Notes: generated by a model not told the origin, from the letters alone. 40,315 nucleotides of DNA from Methylotenera sp. (GCA_020035195.1 JAIQBT010000026.1:1-40315); one strand, 5' to 3'. Counted from the first letter of the stretch, positions 29,205-38,242 are shown. A program made the numbers and translations.

Positions 29205-29925
29205 GCGCCGTTCCTGTAAAGTGGCCGTAGAGCATTTCACGTTTTTTAGCAAAACCGACTTGCTTGTTGACATTGAAGCCCACTGCCATTAGCTCACGCC
29301 GCACCGCACTGGCGCTGGTGAAGGTGGCAAAACTGGTGGGTGGCTTAGATAGCAAGGCCATTTCCTGAAGCAGTGCAGCTTGCCACATGGCTGGATTTTT
29401 GGCCGGTGAAAACCCATCCAAGAACCAGGCGTCGACCTTGGTGTTTGCTGATTTCTGTCTAAAATTTCGATATACGTTAGTGGCGTCGCCTATGAGCAAA
29501 CTTAGCCGAACGCGGTCCTGGAATAAATTCAGCGTCATTTCCTGCAGGGCTTGGGGGTAGTGGCTGGTCAGCACATCACTCAATTCTTGGAGTTCCGGCC
29601 ATTGCTGCCATGCAGTTGTCATGTCATGTAAATTCAATGGGTATTTTTCGGCGCTTATAAAATGCAGGCTAGCCGAACTGGGCGCTAGCGCCAGCCACAA
29701 TTTTACTGCCAATAGAAAGTTAAGCCCTGTGCCAAAGCCTGTTTCAGCAATGGTAAAACTTTGCTCAGAGTAATCTAGCCAACGCTCAGCCAAGCGGTTC
29801 GCCTGCAAGAACACATAATCGCTCTCTAGCAAGCCATTGTCGCTGTTGTAATAGACGTCTTGAAAGTGTTCCGAGTAGGCCAGTCCGTTTCGCCATGAAA
29901 GCTTAGCGTGCGAACCTGGCAACAT
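29194..29925 (-). CDS. mnmD: tRNA nm5s2U34 methyltransferase MnmD (stand-alone MnmC N-terminal domain)
   Basis: FQDVYYNSDNGLLESDYVFLQANRLAERW, ETGFGTGLNFLLAVKLW, DAWFLDGFSPAKNPAMW; ATG 29925 follows the ycaO stop by 2 nt (alternative TTG 29940). Confidence 0.92.
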   Translation of the reverse strand: MLPGSHAKLSWRNGLAYSEHFQDVYYNSDNGLLESDYVFLQANRLAERWLDYSEQSFTIAETGFGTGLNFLLAVKLWLALAPSSASLHFISAEKYPLNLHDMTTAWQQWPELQELSDVLTSHYPQALQEMTLNLFQDRVRLSLLIGDATNVYRNFRQKSANTKVDAWFLDGFSPAKNPAMWQAALLQEMALLSKPPTSFATFTSASAVRRELMAVGFNVNKQVGFAKKREMLYGHFTGTAHAQ

Positions 29926-29927
29926 GC

Positions 29928-31661
29928 TTAGCGCTTCCAAACCTTGCCGTAGGCGGCCAATAATTGTTGGTGCATGCGACTGCCTTCCATGTTATCGCCT
30001 AGGTTAATCATGCCAAAATACTGTTCGCTTTGATTAAGCAGCGTTTCAGCTTGCACTAAAGTTTCTGCGCCATACATCAATGTTAAGTTAGCGGCAAATA
30101 ATGTGCTATTGGGGTGGTTTAATTCCTGATTAATTTGCACTAAGTCTGCCAGGCAGCGGTAAACTTTTGCACGCTTAGTTGGCAGTTCGTTAAATTGGCC
30201 TATCCAAGCGCATCCATCCAAGATATCGTCCGTGCTATTGCAGGCCAATGCGGCCAGTGTTTTTAATTCCCCCACGCGCAAATCCACCCAAGCCGTGTTT
30301 GGGTCTGCGCATAGACCGATTAAAGTGGTGACCGGCAACTCGTCGGCTAAATCCAAATCCAATAGCGTGGCCAGCAAGCTGGCGGATTCGTCTTTTGTTA
30401 AGGATTGCAGCTTGATGGCATAGGGACGAATTAAATTGCCAACGCTGTTGTTTTCCCATTGCAATTCTTCAACCGGATAGATTTCACTCATACCAGGTAC
30501 GATAATACGGCAAGCGTATACGCCAAGATGGGTGAAGTCGGCGATGTAAATATCATGCCCACTAGCGTGTATGGTGTTGACGCACCAATGGTAATCTTCC
30601 TCGGTAGTGCTGCCAAAATTCCAGTCCACAAAAGCAAAGTCTGGTGTGCTGCGTAAGAACTCCCAGCTAATGACCCCGCTGGAATCGACAAAATGAATTT
30701 CTAAATTTTGCGAGTCAGCGATTTCTTCCATGTCAAAGCCCGGCGACACAAAGCCGTTTAAGTTGTCGATGGCACGGCCTTGCAATAATTCGGTTAAGGC
30801 CCTTTCTAGCGCCACTTCAAAGCGAGGGTGTGCGCCAAAACTAGCGAAACAACCTTGATCTTCAGGGTGCAGTAAGGTGACATTCATTACTGGGTATAAG
30901 CCACCCAAGGAAGCATCCTTGACCAAAATGCCGTAACCCGCATCACGCAGGCCTTTAATGCCGGCTGCAATGCGGGGATAACGGTTGATGACGTGCTCGG
31001 GCACGTCTGGTAAGCATAGGCCTTCGCGGATAATGCGGAATTTAATGTCACGTTCAAAGATTTCGGCTAAGGCTTGCGTGCGTGCTTCCATACGTGTGTT
31101 GCCTGCGCTCATGCCATTGCTGACATACAAATTGCCGATTAAATTGACTGGGAATAGCACGCTTAGCCCATCGCTTAGGCGCTGGTATGGAATGGTGCAT
31201 ATGCCACGCTCGGCATTGCCGGAATTGAGGTCAATTAATTGTTTGGCAAGCGCACCGCCTTCTGGATTGTAAAACGTTTGCAAGCTGGGTGTTAGCAATG
31301 CTGCCGGCCATTTTTCACCCTTGGACTTGAGCCATTGTTCATTCGGGTAATGGACGAAGTCCTTGTTGGCGATGTCGGTGCCTAAATAAAAATGCGTCCA
31401 AAAGTAATTGGTGCTTAAGCGCTCAAAATACTCACCCAAAGCACTGGCTCTGGCAGCCAATTGTGAGGCACCTTTGCCATTGGTGAATAGGCGTGGGCAA
31501 TCTTTATCAATGACGTGCACCGACCATATTCCCTCTATTTCATTGAGCCAAGATTTTTCTTCTACGTTGATACCTAAGGCTAGCAATTTGCTTTGTAAGG
31601 TGCGAATAGAGGATTCTAAAGAAGCATCTTTGCTGGGTATAAAGGTTTCACTTACGCTCAT
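29928..31661 (-). CDS. ycaO: YcaO-domain protein (E. coli YcaO-type)
   Basis: ETFIPSKDASLESSI, FTNGKGASQLAARASALGEYFERLSTNYFW, LIGNLYVSNGMSAGNTRMEAR, ERALTELLQGR; near full-length match to E. coli YcaO; start trimmed to MSVSETF. Confidence 0.93.
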   Translation of the reverse strand: MSVSETFIPSKDASLESSIRTLQSKLLALGINVEEKSWLNEIEGIWSVHVIDKDCPRLFTNGKGASQLAARASALGEYFERLSTNYFWTHFYLGTDIANKDFVHYPNEQWLKSKGEKWPAALLTPSLQTFYNPEGGALAKQLIDLNSGNAERGICTIPYQRLSDGLSVLFPVNLIGNLYVSNGMSAGNTRMEARTQALAEIFERDIKFRIIREGLCLPDVPEHVINRYPRIAAGIKGLRDAGYGILVKDASLGGLYPVMNVTLLHPEDQGCFASFGAHPRFEVALERALTELLQGRAIDNLNGFVSPGFDMEEIADSQNLEIHFVDSSGVISWEFLRSTPDFAFVDWNFGSTTEEDYHWCVNTIHASGHDIYIADFTHLGVYACRIIVPGMSEIYPVEELQWENNSVGNLIRPYAIKLQSLTKDESASLLATLLDLDLADELPVTTLIGLCADPNTAWVDLRVGELKTLAALACNSTDDILDGCAWIGQFNELPTKRAKVYRCLADLVQINQELNHPNSTLFAANLTLMYGAETLVQAETLLNQSEQYFGMINLGDNMEGSRMHQQLLAAYGKVWKR

Positions 31662-31761
31662 GATAGGGGCTCTAGTATAAAGGCCTGACAGCATAGCATA
31701 CGGAGTGAAAATAGCGCTTAATTAGCCAATAGGCATGCCCATAAAAATAGTGGGGAATTGA

Positions 31762-32349
31762 CTAATCCGCATTGGATAAAGCGCGGCGGTAGCTTTCCAA
31801 TTTTGCTTGGTAGTTTTCCGCCTCACCGTAATCTAAAAAGCGCGCATAGCGCTTGTGGGTGCCCAATATTTTTCGCGCATGTTTGATGGGGCAGAAATAC
31901 TGCTCGGTACGGGCTATGATCTCGCTGACGTAGGAAATCATGCCACTACCATAAGCGCAATAGCTGCAATGAAATTTTTCTATGAAATTTAAATAACTTA
32001 GATGTTGCCTGTCGAAGATAATGTAATCGCCGCGCCGTACTTTTTTAATGCCGTAAATAGGAAAGCACGTCATTTGGTAAAAGCTAACAAACAAATCGGT
32101 CAGCAGCAATGGCACTATCATGGAATAAATAATAGGCCCGGTAATCAAGTTTTGCGGCCTGTCGCTGACAAGCCAATAAAAAAAATTTCTTTTTAGGCGT
32201 TTGTGCGCTTGTTTGATTGAATGCTCAAATTCAACCCGCTTGCCTTTAATTTGAAAAAATACGGCTGACGGTTGCTCGCTTAAGGCTTGACGTAAATCGT
32301 CTTCGAGCGCTGTTATTTGATCAAGTAAGCGTCTTATGCTTTCGTTCAT
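31762..32349 (-). CDS. Conserved hypothetical protein with central hydrophobic segment and CSYCAYG / EQYFCPIKHA motifs
   Basis: 195 aa ORF; hydrophobic LITGPIIYSMIVPLLLTDLFVSFYQM; family motif recalled from other proteobacterial proteins of unknown function. Confidence 0.8.
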   Translation of the reverse strand: MNESIRRLLDQITALEDDLRQALSEQPSAVFFQIKGKRVEFEHSIKQAHKRLKRNFFYWLVSDRPQNLITGPIIYSMIVPLLLTDLFVSFYQMTCFPIYGIKKVRRGDYIIFDRQHLSYLNFIEKFHCSYCAYGSGMISYVSEIIARTEQYFCPIKHARKILGTHKRYARFLDYGEAENYQAKLESYRRALSNAD

Positions 32350-32409
32350 GTCTTTTTCCTTGTTTTTATTAATCAGTATAAGCCTAAGCAGAGGCTAGCC
32401 AAATTTTAC

Positions 32410-32437
32410 TTGTTAGCCATATACAAATCTGTATACT
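32410..32437 (+). promoter_or_regulatory. Candidate sigma70 promoter overlapped by inverted repeat TATACA-AATC-TGTATA
   Basis: TTGTTA-N16-TATACT; IR at 32420-32435 covers the spacer and -10. Confidence 0.5.
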
Positions 32438-32474
32438 TTATTTGCAGTCTTTTTATTTTTTCGAGTCTTTGTAT

Positions 32475-34274
32475 ATGAAATCAGCCTACACCGTGAAGCT
32501 CAGCAGTAAGCTCTTCATCATGCTAATCAGTTTGGCCTTACTTGCGTGCGCTAAGCTCCCGCAACCTGATCATGGCGCTAGCAAAAGTTCGGATTGGCCT
32601 AGTTTTGGCGGCGATTACAGCAATAGGCGCATGTCAGCTTTAACGCAAATAAATCAGGAAAACGTTAAGCATCTCGAATTGGCCTGGCAATTTAAAAGCG
32701 GAGTGGTGGCAAGCTTTCAAGCTACGCCTATTGTCACGGCTGGGGTCATGTATGTCGCCTTGCCTTATAACCATGTGTTGGCACTTGATGCCAAAACTGG
32801 GCGCCAGTTATGGCGCTATGAGCATGTGCGCAAGCCTAATTGGAAAATGTGCTGTGGGCCTGCAAATAGAGGCGTGGCCGTCAGCGATGGTAAGGTTTTT
32901 ATAGGTACGGTGGATGCGCGCTTGATAGCCCTGGATGCAAAAACCGGCGTCAAAATTTGGGATATTGATGTTGCTGACGATACGGGTTTGACGGAAAACA
33001 CCGATGCTTTAAGTAAGGCGGATAGCAAAAGCAGTAAAAATGCCTACGGTGCAACTGGCGTCGGCATCGCTATGGCCCCGGTTGTTTTTAATGGCAAAGT
33101 TATTGTTGGGATCACTGGCGTTGGTTACGGTTTGCATTTGGATGCACCTACTGAATCAGCTCCCTTAGGCGCTGTGGTGGGTGTTGATGGTCGTTATGGA
33201 CGGCCTGGATTTTTAGCCGCTTACGACATCAACCATGGCAAACGCATCTGGCAATTCGACACCATACCTAGCCAAGGCTGGGAGGGCGATTTTGTACAAA
33301 CCACCTCGGATGGTATTTCATTAAACCGTGACGTAGTGGCAGAAAAAGCCAATATAAAAAATAATAAAGATGCTTGGCGTTATGGCGGCGGGTCAGCATG
33401 GAGCACACCAGCCATTGATGTTAAAACACATACGCTATATTTTGGAACGGGCAACCCATCGCCGCAAATGAATGACGTTTCACGGCCTGGCGATAATCTT
33501 TATACGGTTTCAATGGTGGCATTGGATACGGAAACAGGAGAAATAAAATGGTATTACCAGCAAGTGCCACATGATGTATGGGGCTATGATTTAGCCAGCC
33601 CACCTGTTTTGTTTGACTATAAAATCAATGGGTTAATTGTTGCTGCCGTAGGGCAAGCCAGTAAAACAGGCTGGTACTTCGTAAACGATAGAGCGACGGG
33701 TAGGTTGCTAATGAAGTCTGAGGCCTTTGTTCCACAAAAGAATTTATTTGCCAAAGCTAGCAAAGAAGGTACGGTGCTTTACCCGGGTATTTTAGGCGGC
33801 TCCAATTGGAGTCCCAGCGCCTTGGACGAAAAAAAACAAATTGCTTATGTAGCAGGTATTCATGCACCTATCAAATACACATTGGTTGAAGAGCCTGCTA
33901 AAAATGGTGCGCCAGCGATTCGCTATGCCTCCTCAGAACCAACCAAGGATGATAGGTGGGGTGTGTTGTCTGCGATTAATTTGATTAGTGGCAAGATGCT
34001 GTGGCAACGTAAAACTGCTCAACCCCTAATGGGCGGATTGCTTGCTACGCAAGCTGGCTTGTTATTCATGGGCGAGGGGGATGGTCACTTTAGCGCATAC
34101 AACAGTTATACAGGCGCTTTGCTATGGCAGACAAAGGTTGATGCTGGAGTTAATGCTCCGGCCATTACCTATCAAATTGATGGGGTGCAATATGTCGCGG
34201 TTGCTGCCGGCGGCAATGCTATATTTGGTTACACGGCCGGCGACAATATTATGGTGTATGCCCTAAGAAAATAA
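32475..34274 (+). CDS. PQQ-binding-like beta-propeller lipoprotein (quinoprotein dehydrogenase family)
   Basis: Lipobox LALLAC; repeated ALDAKTGxxLW propeller motifs; MCCGPANRG vicinal cysteines; GTGNPSP; HDVWGYDLASPP; ATG 32475 preferred over 32442. Confidence 0.88.
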   Translation: MKSAYTVKLSSKLFIMLISLALLACAKLPQPDHGASKSSDWPSFGGDYSNRRMSALTQINQENVKHLELAWQFKSGVVASFQATPIVTAGVMYVALPYNHVLALDAKTGRQLWRYEHVRKPNWKMCCGPANRGVAVSDGKVFIGTVDARLIALDAKTGVKIWDIDVADDTGLTENTDALSKADSKSSKNAYGATGVGIAMAPVVFNGKVIVGITGVGYGLHLDAPTESAPLGAVVGVDGRYGRPGFLAAYDINHGKRIWQFDTIPSQGWEGDFVQTTSDGISLNRDVVAEKANIKNNKDAWRYGGGSAWSTPAIDVKTHTLYFGTGNPSPQMNDVSRPGDNLYTVSMVALDTETGEIKWYYQQVPHDVWGYDLASPPVLFDYKINGLIVAAVGQASKTGWYFVNDRATGRLLMKSEAFVPQKNLFAKASKEGTVLYPGILGGSNWSPSALDEKKQIAYVAGIHAPIKYTLVEEPAKNGAPAIRYASSEPTKDDRWGVLSAINLISGKMLWQRKTAQPLMGGLLATQAGLLFMGEGDGHFSAYNSYTGALLWQTKVDAGVNAPAITYQIDGVQYVAVAAGGNAIFGYTAGDNIMVYALRK

Positions 34275-34285
34275 GCCGCTGAAAT

Positions 34286-34546
34286 TCAGTGTTCTTTTTG
34301 GCTGATTTTTAGGTAAAGTACGATGCAAGCTAGCACGAGTGTCAGGCTGTTGGCTGCAATGATAGGCCAGCTATTGATCATAATGCCATAGATTAACCAG
34401 GCCAACACGCCTAGGCTAAATAGGCTGTACATGGGCAGTGATACCCCAGACAAATCCCGGGTCTTCCATGAATGGTGGGCTTGAGGCACGAATGCCAAGC
34501 TTGTCAAAAATGCGGCCAGGTAGCCGGTTAACTCGGTAATGCTCAT
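34286..34546 (-). CDS. SemiSWEET / PQ-loop sugar transporter
   Basis: ELTGYLAAFLTSLAFVPQAHHSWKTRDLSGVSLPMYSLFSLGVLAWLIYGI; start trimmed because the longer ORF runs into a terminator. Confidence 0.88.
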   Translation of the reverse strand: MSITELTGYLAAFLTSLAFVPQAHHSWKTRDLSGVSLPMYSLFSLGVLAWLIYGIMINSWPIIAANSLTLVLACIVLYLKISQKEH

Positions 34547-34586
34547 GAGGGAAGGTTGCCAATAGCCGATTGAATAAATTGCAGGC

Positions 34587-34618
34587 AAAAAAATGACCCA
34601 ATTAAGGGCCATTTTTTT
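34587..34618 (-). terminator. Bidirectional intrinsic terminator downstream of cspA
   Basis: Minus strand: AAAAAAATGGCCC-TTAATT-GGGTCATTTTTTT (13-bp stem with one G-U, then T tract). Confidence 0.85.
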
Positions 34619-34631
34619 GGATTCTTGGTGA

Positions 34632-34835
34632 TTAAGCCTTCTGAATGTTAGAAGCTTGTTTACCTTTTGGTCCGTCTGTTACATCGAAACTTACGCGATC
34701 ATTTTCTTTCAAGCTTTTGTAACCGCTATCAACGATTGCTGAGAAATGCGCGAATAAATCGTCGCCGCCTGCATCAGGAGTAATGAAGCCAAAACCTTTT
34801 GAATCATTAAACCATTTAACTAAACCTGTAGCCAT
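34632..34835 (-). CDS. Cold shock protein, CspA family
   Basis: [32 protein letters not shown]; 67 aa. Confidence 0.97.
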   Translation of the reverse strand: MATGLVKWFNDSKGFGFITPDAGGDDLFAHFSAIVDSGYKSLKENDRVSFDVTDGPKGKQASNIQKA

Positions 34836-34943
34836 ATCTTATTCCATACTTTAAAAAAGGGAGGCACCCTAAATGAATGGGTTTTTAACAAATAATTAGT
34901 CTTGAGAACGTAACCAAATTAAACAACCAAACGCCGAAATTGC

Positions 34944-34972
34944 TTTTTACGGGGAAACGCCAATCCTGTCAA
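34944..34972 (-). promoter_or_regulatory. Candidate cspA promoter
   Basis: Minus strand TTGACA-N17-TAAAAA; implies a 5'UTR of about 100 nt. Confidence 0.5.
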
Positions 34973-35052
34973 GCATTATTTTCTATGTGCTTGCTCAAAT
35001 GAGTCGTCGGATAGATTTAGCTCTTTATAAATCATTTAGTTATGTTGATTTA

Positions 35053-35081
35053 TTGCCAAACAGGTAGGTCGAGTCTATAAT
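35053..35081 (+). promoter_or_regulatory. Candidate sigma70 promoter of infA
   Basis: TTGCCA-N17-TATAAT. Confidence 0.7.
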
Positions 35082-35094
35082 GCGCGCGATAGAT

Positions 35095-35119
35095 GGTGTT
35101 GCTGCGCTCAGTTAACACC
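35095..35119 (+). promoter_or_regulatory. Hairpin in the infA 5' leader
   Basis: GGTGTT-(GCTGCGCTCAGTT)-AACACC; inner CTG/CAG pairing extends the stem. Confidence 0.5.
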
Positions 35120-35178
35120 GCAGGCCTAATGAATGAAAAGAATCAGACATGGGCTTGCATTTAAACTGGAGATAGGTA

Positions 35179-35439
35179 TTGGCTAAAGAAGAATTGATTG
35201 AAATGAATGGCGTGGTAATGGAGATCTTGCCAGATTCACGCTACCGTGTGACTTTAGACAATGGACACAAGTTGATTGCCTACACTGGCGGTAAAATGAA
35301 AAAAAACCACATTCGTATTTTGGCGGGAGATAAAGTCACTTTGGAATTATCCCCATACGATATCAACAATGGTCGCATTACCTTCAGGCACATTGAATCA
35401 GGTGGTCCAACGTACACGCCAAGAAAGCGCACCTACTAA
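35179..35439 (+). CDS. infA: Translation initiation factor IF-1 (TTG start)
   Basis: [66 protein letters not shown] 7 nt before TTG; 86 aa with C-terminal extension versus E. coli IF-1. Confidence 0.94.
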   Translation: MAKEELIEMNGVVMEILPDSRYRVTLDNGHKLIAYTGGKMKKNHIRILAGDKVTLELSPYDINNGRITFRHIESGGPTYTPRKRTY

Positions 35440-35509
35440 TTACCCGGTGCAAAATGGCTGAGCAATTCAGCTATTGACTTCTGTATTGCAATTATATTAG
35501 CTGGGATTA

Positions 35510-35725
35510 TCAGTTAACTTTAATGGTGCAATTACCCACTGAGACTTCCTGGCCGCTACGAATTTTAGCGGTTTTTCTATGCTCAATTAACCCGTCTACC
35601 TTAACCAATCCTTCTGCTACCATAGCCTTGCCACGTCCACCACTATCTGCCAGCCCCAGCAATTTCAATAGGTTACATAATTCAATGTAGTCTGCGCTTA
35701 AGTCAAATTGCATGTTTTGTATCAT
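35510..35725 (-). CDS. S4-domain RNA-binding protein (YbcJ-like)
   Basis: DYIELCNLLKLLGLADSGGRGKAMVAEGLVKVDGLIEHRKTAKIRSGQEVSV; start trimmed to fit the domain. Confidence 0.85.
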   Translation of the reverse strand: MIQNMQFDLSADYIELCNLLKLLGLADSGGRGKAMVAEGLVKVDGLIEHRKTAKIRSGQEVSVGNCTIKVN

Positions 35726-35820
35726 GAGCGTCTCGATGTATGAGGTAGAATGTGCATTAAGCAGCCTAGCAGCGCTGCATGGGTTTATGACGGCAACGGA
35801 TTCTATAATAAAGGTAAGCT

Positions 35821-38220
35821 TTGTCAATGACAAAAAAAATACAGTTAAATAAAAGACCGAAAGACCCCCACGCGGCCAGGGAGGCCAGTCGTTATGAGAC
35901 GCCACTTCCAAGTCGAGAGATGGTACTCAGCGTCATGGCTGATCAGGGTGTGCCATTAGGTGTGGAGCAGCTATACCTCTTACTTGCTATTGCAGAGGAT
36001 GAGCGCGAAATTTTCAATCGGCGCCTGAATGCAATGGAACGTGAAGGCCAAATTATTAAGAATAGAAAAGGCGATCTGTGTATAGCCGATAAATTGGATT
36101 TAATAGCTGGGGTAGTGCAAGGTCATCCAGATGGTTTTGGCTTCCTCGTCCCTGATGATAAAACAAAATGCAACGGCGAAGATTTGTTTTTAAGTCCTAA
36201 AGAAATGGCGCAAGTCATGCACGGTGACAGGGCTATGGTTAGAATGAGCGGCTTGGATAGGCGCGGTAGGCCCGAAGGGAAGTTGGTTGAGGTGCTGGAG
36301 CGGCGCACGCAGAAATTGGTCGGCCGAGTAATTCATACCACAGGCGTCACGATAGTGGCTGCTGAAGATAAGCGTATTAATTTGGATATATTGATACCTT
36401 ACCACTTGGACATGAACGCCAAGGCCGGTCAAGTGGTGATGGTCGAGTTGACTGAACAGCCTTCTGCGCATGCCCAACCCATGGGTAAAGTTGTGGAAAT
36501 TCTTGGTAACTATGCCGACAGTGGCATGGAAATAGAAATCGCCTTGCGCAAGCATAATTTACCGCATGAATTCAGTCCGGAAGCCATTGCGCTGGCTGAG
36601 TCTTATCCAAAGCTAGTCCAAGCTGGCGATTACAAGCACCGTATTGATTGCCGTGAAATGTCCCTAATCACCATAGATGGTGAAACCGCTCGTGACTTTG
36701 ATGACGCTGTATTTGCAGAGCCGCAGGGCAAAGGTTGGCGTTTAGTGGTGGCGATTGCTGACGTAAGTTTTTATGTGAAGCCTAAAGATGCGCTGGATAA
36801 AGGCGCATTCGATCGTGGTAATTCCGTGTACTTTCCACGCCGTGTTATCCCCATGCTGCCCGAGGCATTGTCTAACGGTTTGTGCTCGCTGAATCCTGAT
36901 GTTGAACGTCTGTGTATGATTTGTGACATGCAAGTCGACGGGCTGGGCATCGTTAAACAATACAAATTCTACCCCTCGGTTATGCGCTCTAAAGCGCGTA
37001 TGACATACACCCAAGTACACGAAATACTGCAAAATCCAGAAAGTCAATTGGCACAAGAGTACGCATGGCTCACGCCGCATTTAAAGCATTTAGAAGCTGT
37101 CTATAAATTGATGCTCATGCAGCGTGAGAAACGTGGCGCCATTGAGTTCGAAACATCTGAAACCGTCATGATATTTAATGATAATGGCAAAATTGATAGC
37201 ATCGTGCCTAGTCGTAGGAATGAGGCGCACAAGCTGATTGAGGAGTGCATGTTGGCCGCCAATGTTTGCGCGGCAGATTTTTTGAATGCACATGAACATG
37301 CTGCTTTGTATAGAGTGCACGAGGGGCCGACGCCAGAGAAGCTCGAATTATTGCGTACGTTTATGGCTGAGTTTGGTTTTGGTGTCGGTGGCGGCGATAA
37401 GCCGCATGCTAAAGATTACGGCAAACTGTTGGATAAGATTAGACCTAGACCGGACGCGCAATTGTTGCAAACCGTATTGCTAAGGTCCATGCAGCAAGCA
37501 GTTTACAGTCCGGACAATTTAGGTCATTTTGGCTTGGCTTATGAAGCCTACGCGCACTTTACCTCGCCTATACGTCGCTACCCTGATCTGTTGATACATA
37601 GAGCAATTAAAGCCGTTTTAAACGGAGATACTTACAAGCCGGGTGATTGGAATGATTTGGGCACGCAATGCTCAATGACTGAGCGACGGGCTGATGATGC
37701 TACTCGCGATGTAACCAATTGGCTTAAATGCTTTTATATGCAAGATAAAATTGGCGAGGTATTTGAAGGTACCGTCGCGGGTGTTACCAGTTTTGGCTTA
37801 TTTGTTGCATTAGATGGCGTCTATGTGGAGGGCTTGTTGCACGTTACTGAGTTGGGTAATGATTACTTCCATTACGATAAAGCGCGCCATGAAATGGCTG
37901 GCGAGCGAACTGGCGTCCGCTATCGATTGGGTGATAGACTAACCATTAAAGTGGCTAGAGTGGATTTAGAAACAACAAAAATTGATTTTTCTTTAGACAA
38001 TAAAAACAAGTCATTAGATAAGGATATTAATTCAATGGGTGAGGGTTCTTTGCCTAATAGCCAGCGTCCATCCGTGCGGACGTCCAAGCAAGCTGCCACC
38101 AACGCCAGTGCTAAATCGAATCTGGCCTCTAAAGCTAAATTCTCGACTGGCTCGGCTTTCAATAACCCAGCAAAACCGACTAAGTCTAAGAAAAGCCATA
38201 AAAAAACAAGTAAGCGTTAA
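35821..38220 (+). CDS. rnr: Ribonuclease R
   Basis: CSD, RNB (IDGETARDFDDAVFA, YFPRRVIPMLPEALSNGLCSLNP, HFTSPIRRYPDLLIHR), S1 domain, Lys-rich tail; start is TTG 35821 or ATG 35827. Confidence 0.95.
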   Translation: MSMTKKIQLNKRPKDPHAAREASRYETPLPSREMVLSVMADQGVPLGVEQLYLLLAIAEDEREIFNRRLNAMEREGQIIKNRKGDLCIADKLDLIAGVVQGHPDGFGFLVPDDKTKCNGEDLFLSPKEMAQVMHGDRAMVRMSGLDRRGRPEGKLVEVLERRTQKLVGRVIHTTGVTIVAAEDKRINLDILIPYHLDMNAKAGQVVMVELTEQPSAHAQPMGKVVEILGNYADSGMEIEIALRKHNLPHEFSPEAIALAESYPKLVQAGDYKHRIDCREMSLITIDGETARDFDDAVFAEPQGKGWRLVVAIADVSFYVKPKDALDKGAFDRGNSVYFPRRVIPMLPEALSNGLCSLNPDVERLCMICDMQVDGLGIVKQYKFYPSVMRSKARMTYTQVHEILQNPESQLAQEYAWLTPHLKHLEAVYKLMLMQREKRGAIEFETSETVMIFNDNGKIDSIVPSRRNEAHKLIEECMLAANVCAADFLNAHEHAALYRVHEGPTPEKLELLRTFMAEFGFGVGGGDKPHAKDYGKLLDKIRPRPDAQLLQTVLLRSMQQAVYSPDNLGHFGLAYEAYAHFTSPIRRYPDLLIHRAIKAVLNGDTYKPGDWNDLGTQCSMTERRADDATRDVTNWLKCFYMQDKIGEVFEGTVAGVTSFGLFVALDGVYVEGLLHVTELGNDYFHYDKARHEMAGERTGVRYRLGDRLTIKVARVDLETTKIDFSLDNKNKSLDKDINSMGEGSLPNSQRPSVRTSKQAATNASAKSNLASKAKFSTGSAFNNPAKPTKSKKSHKKTSKR

Positions 38221-38242
38221 TGAATAAATCTAAGGTGAAAAG

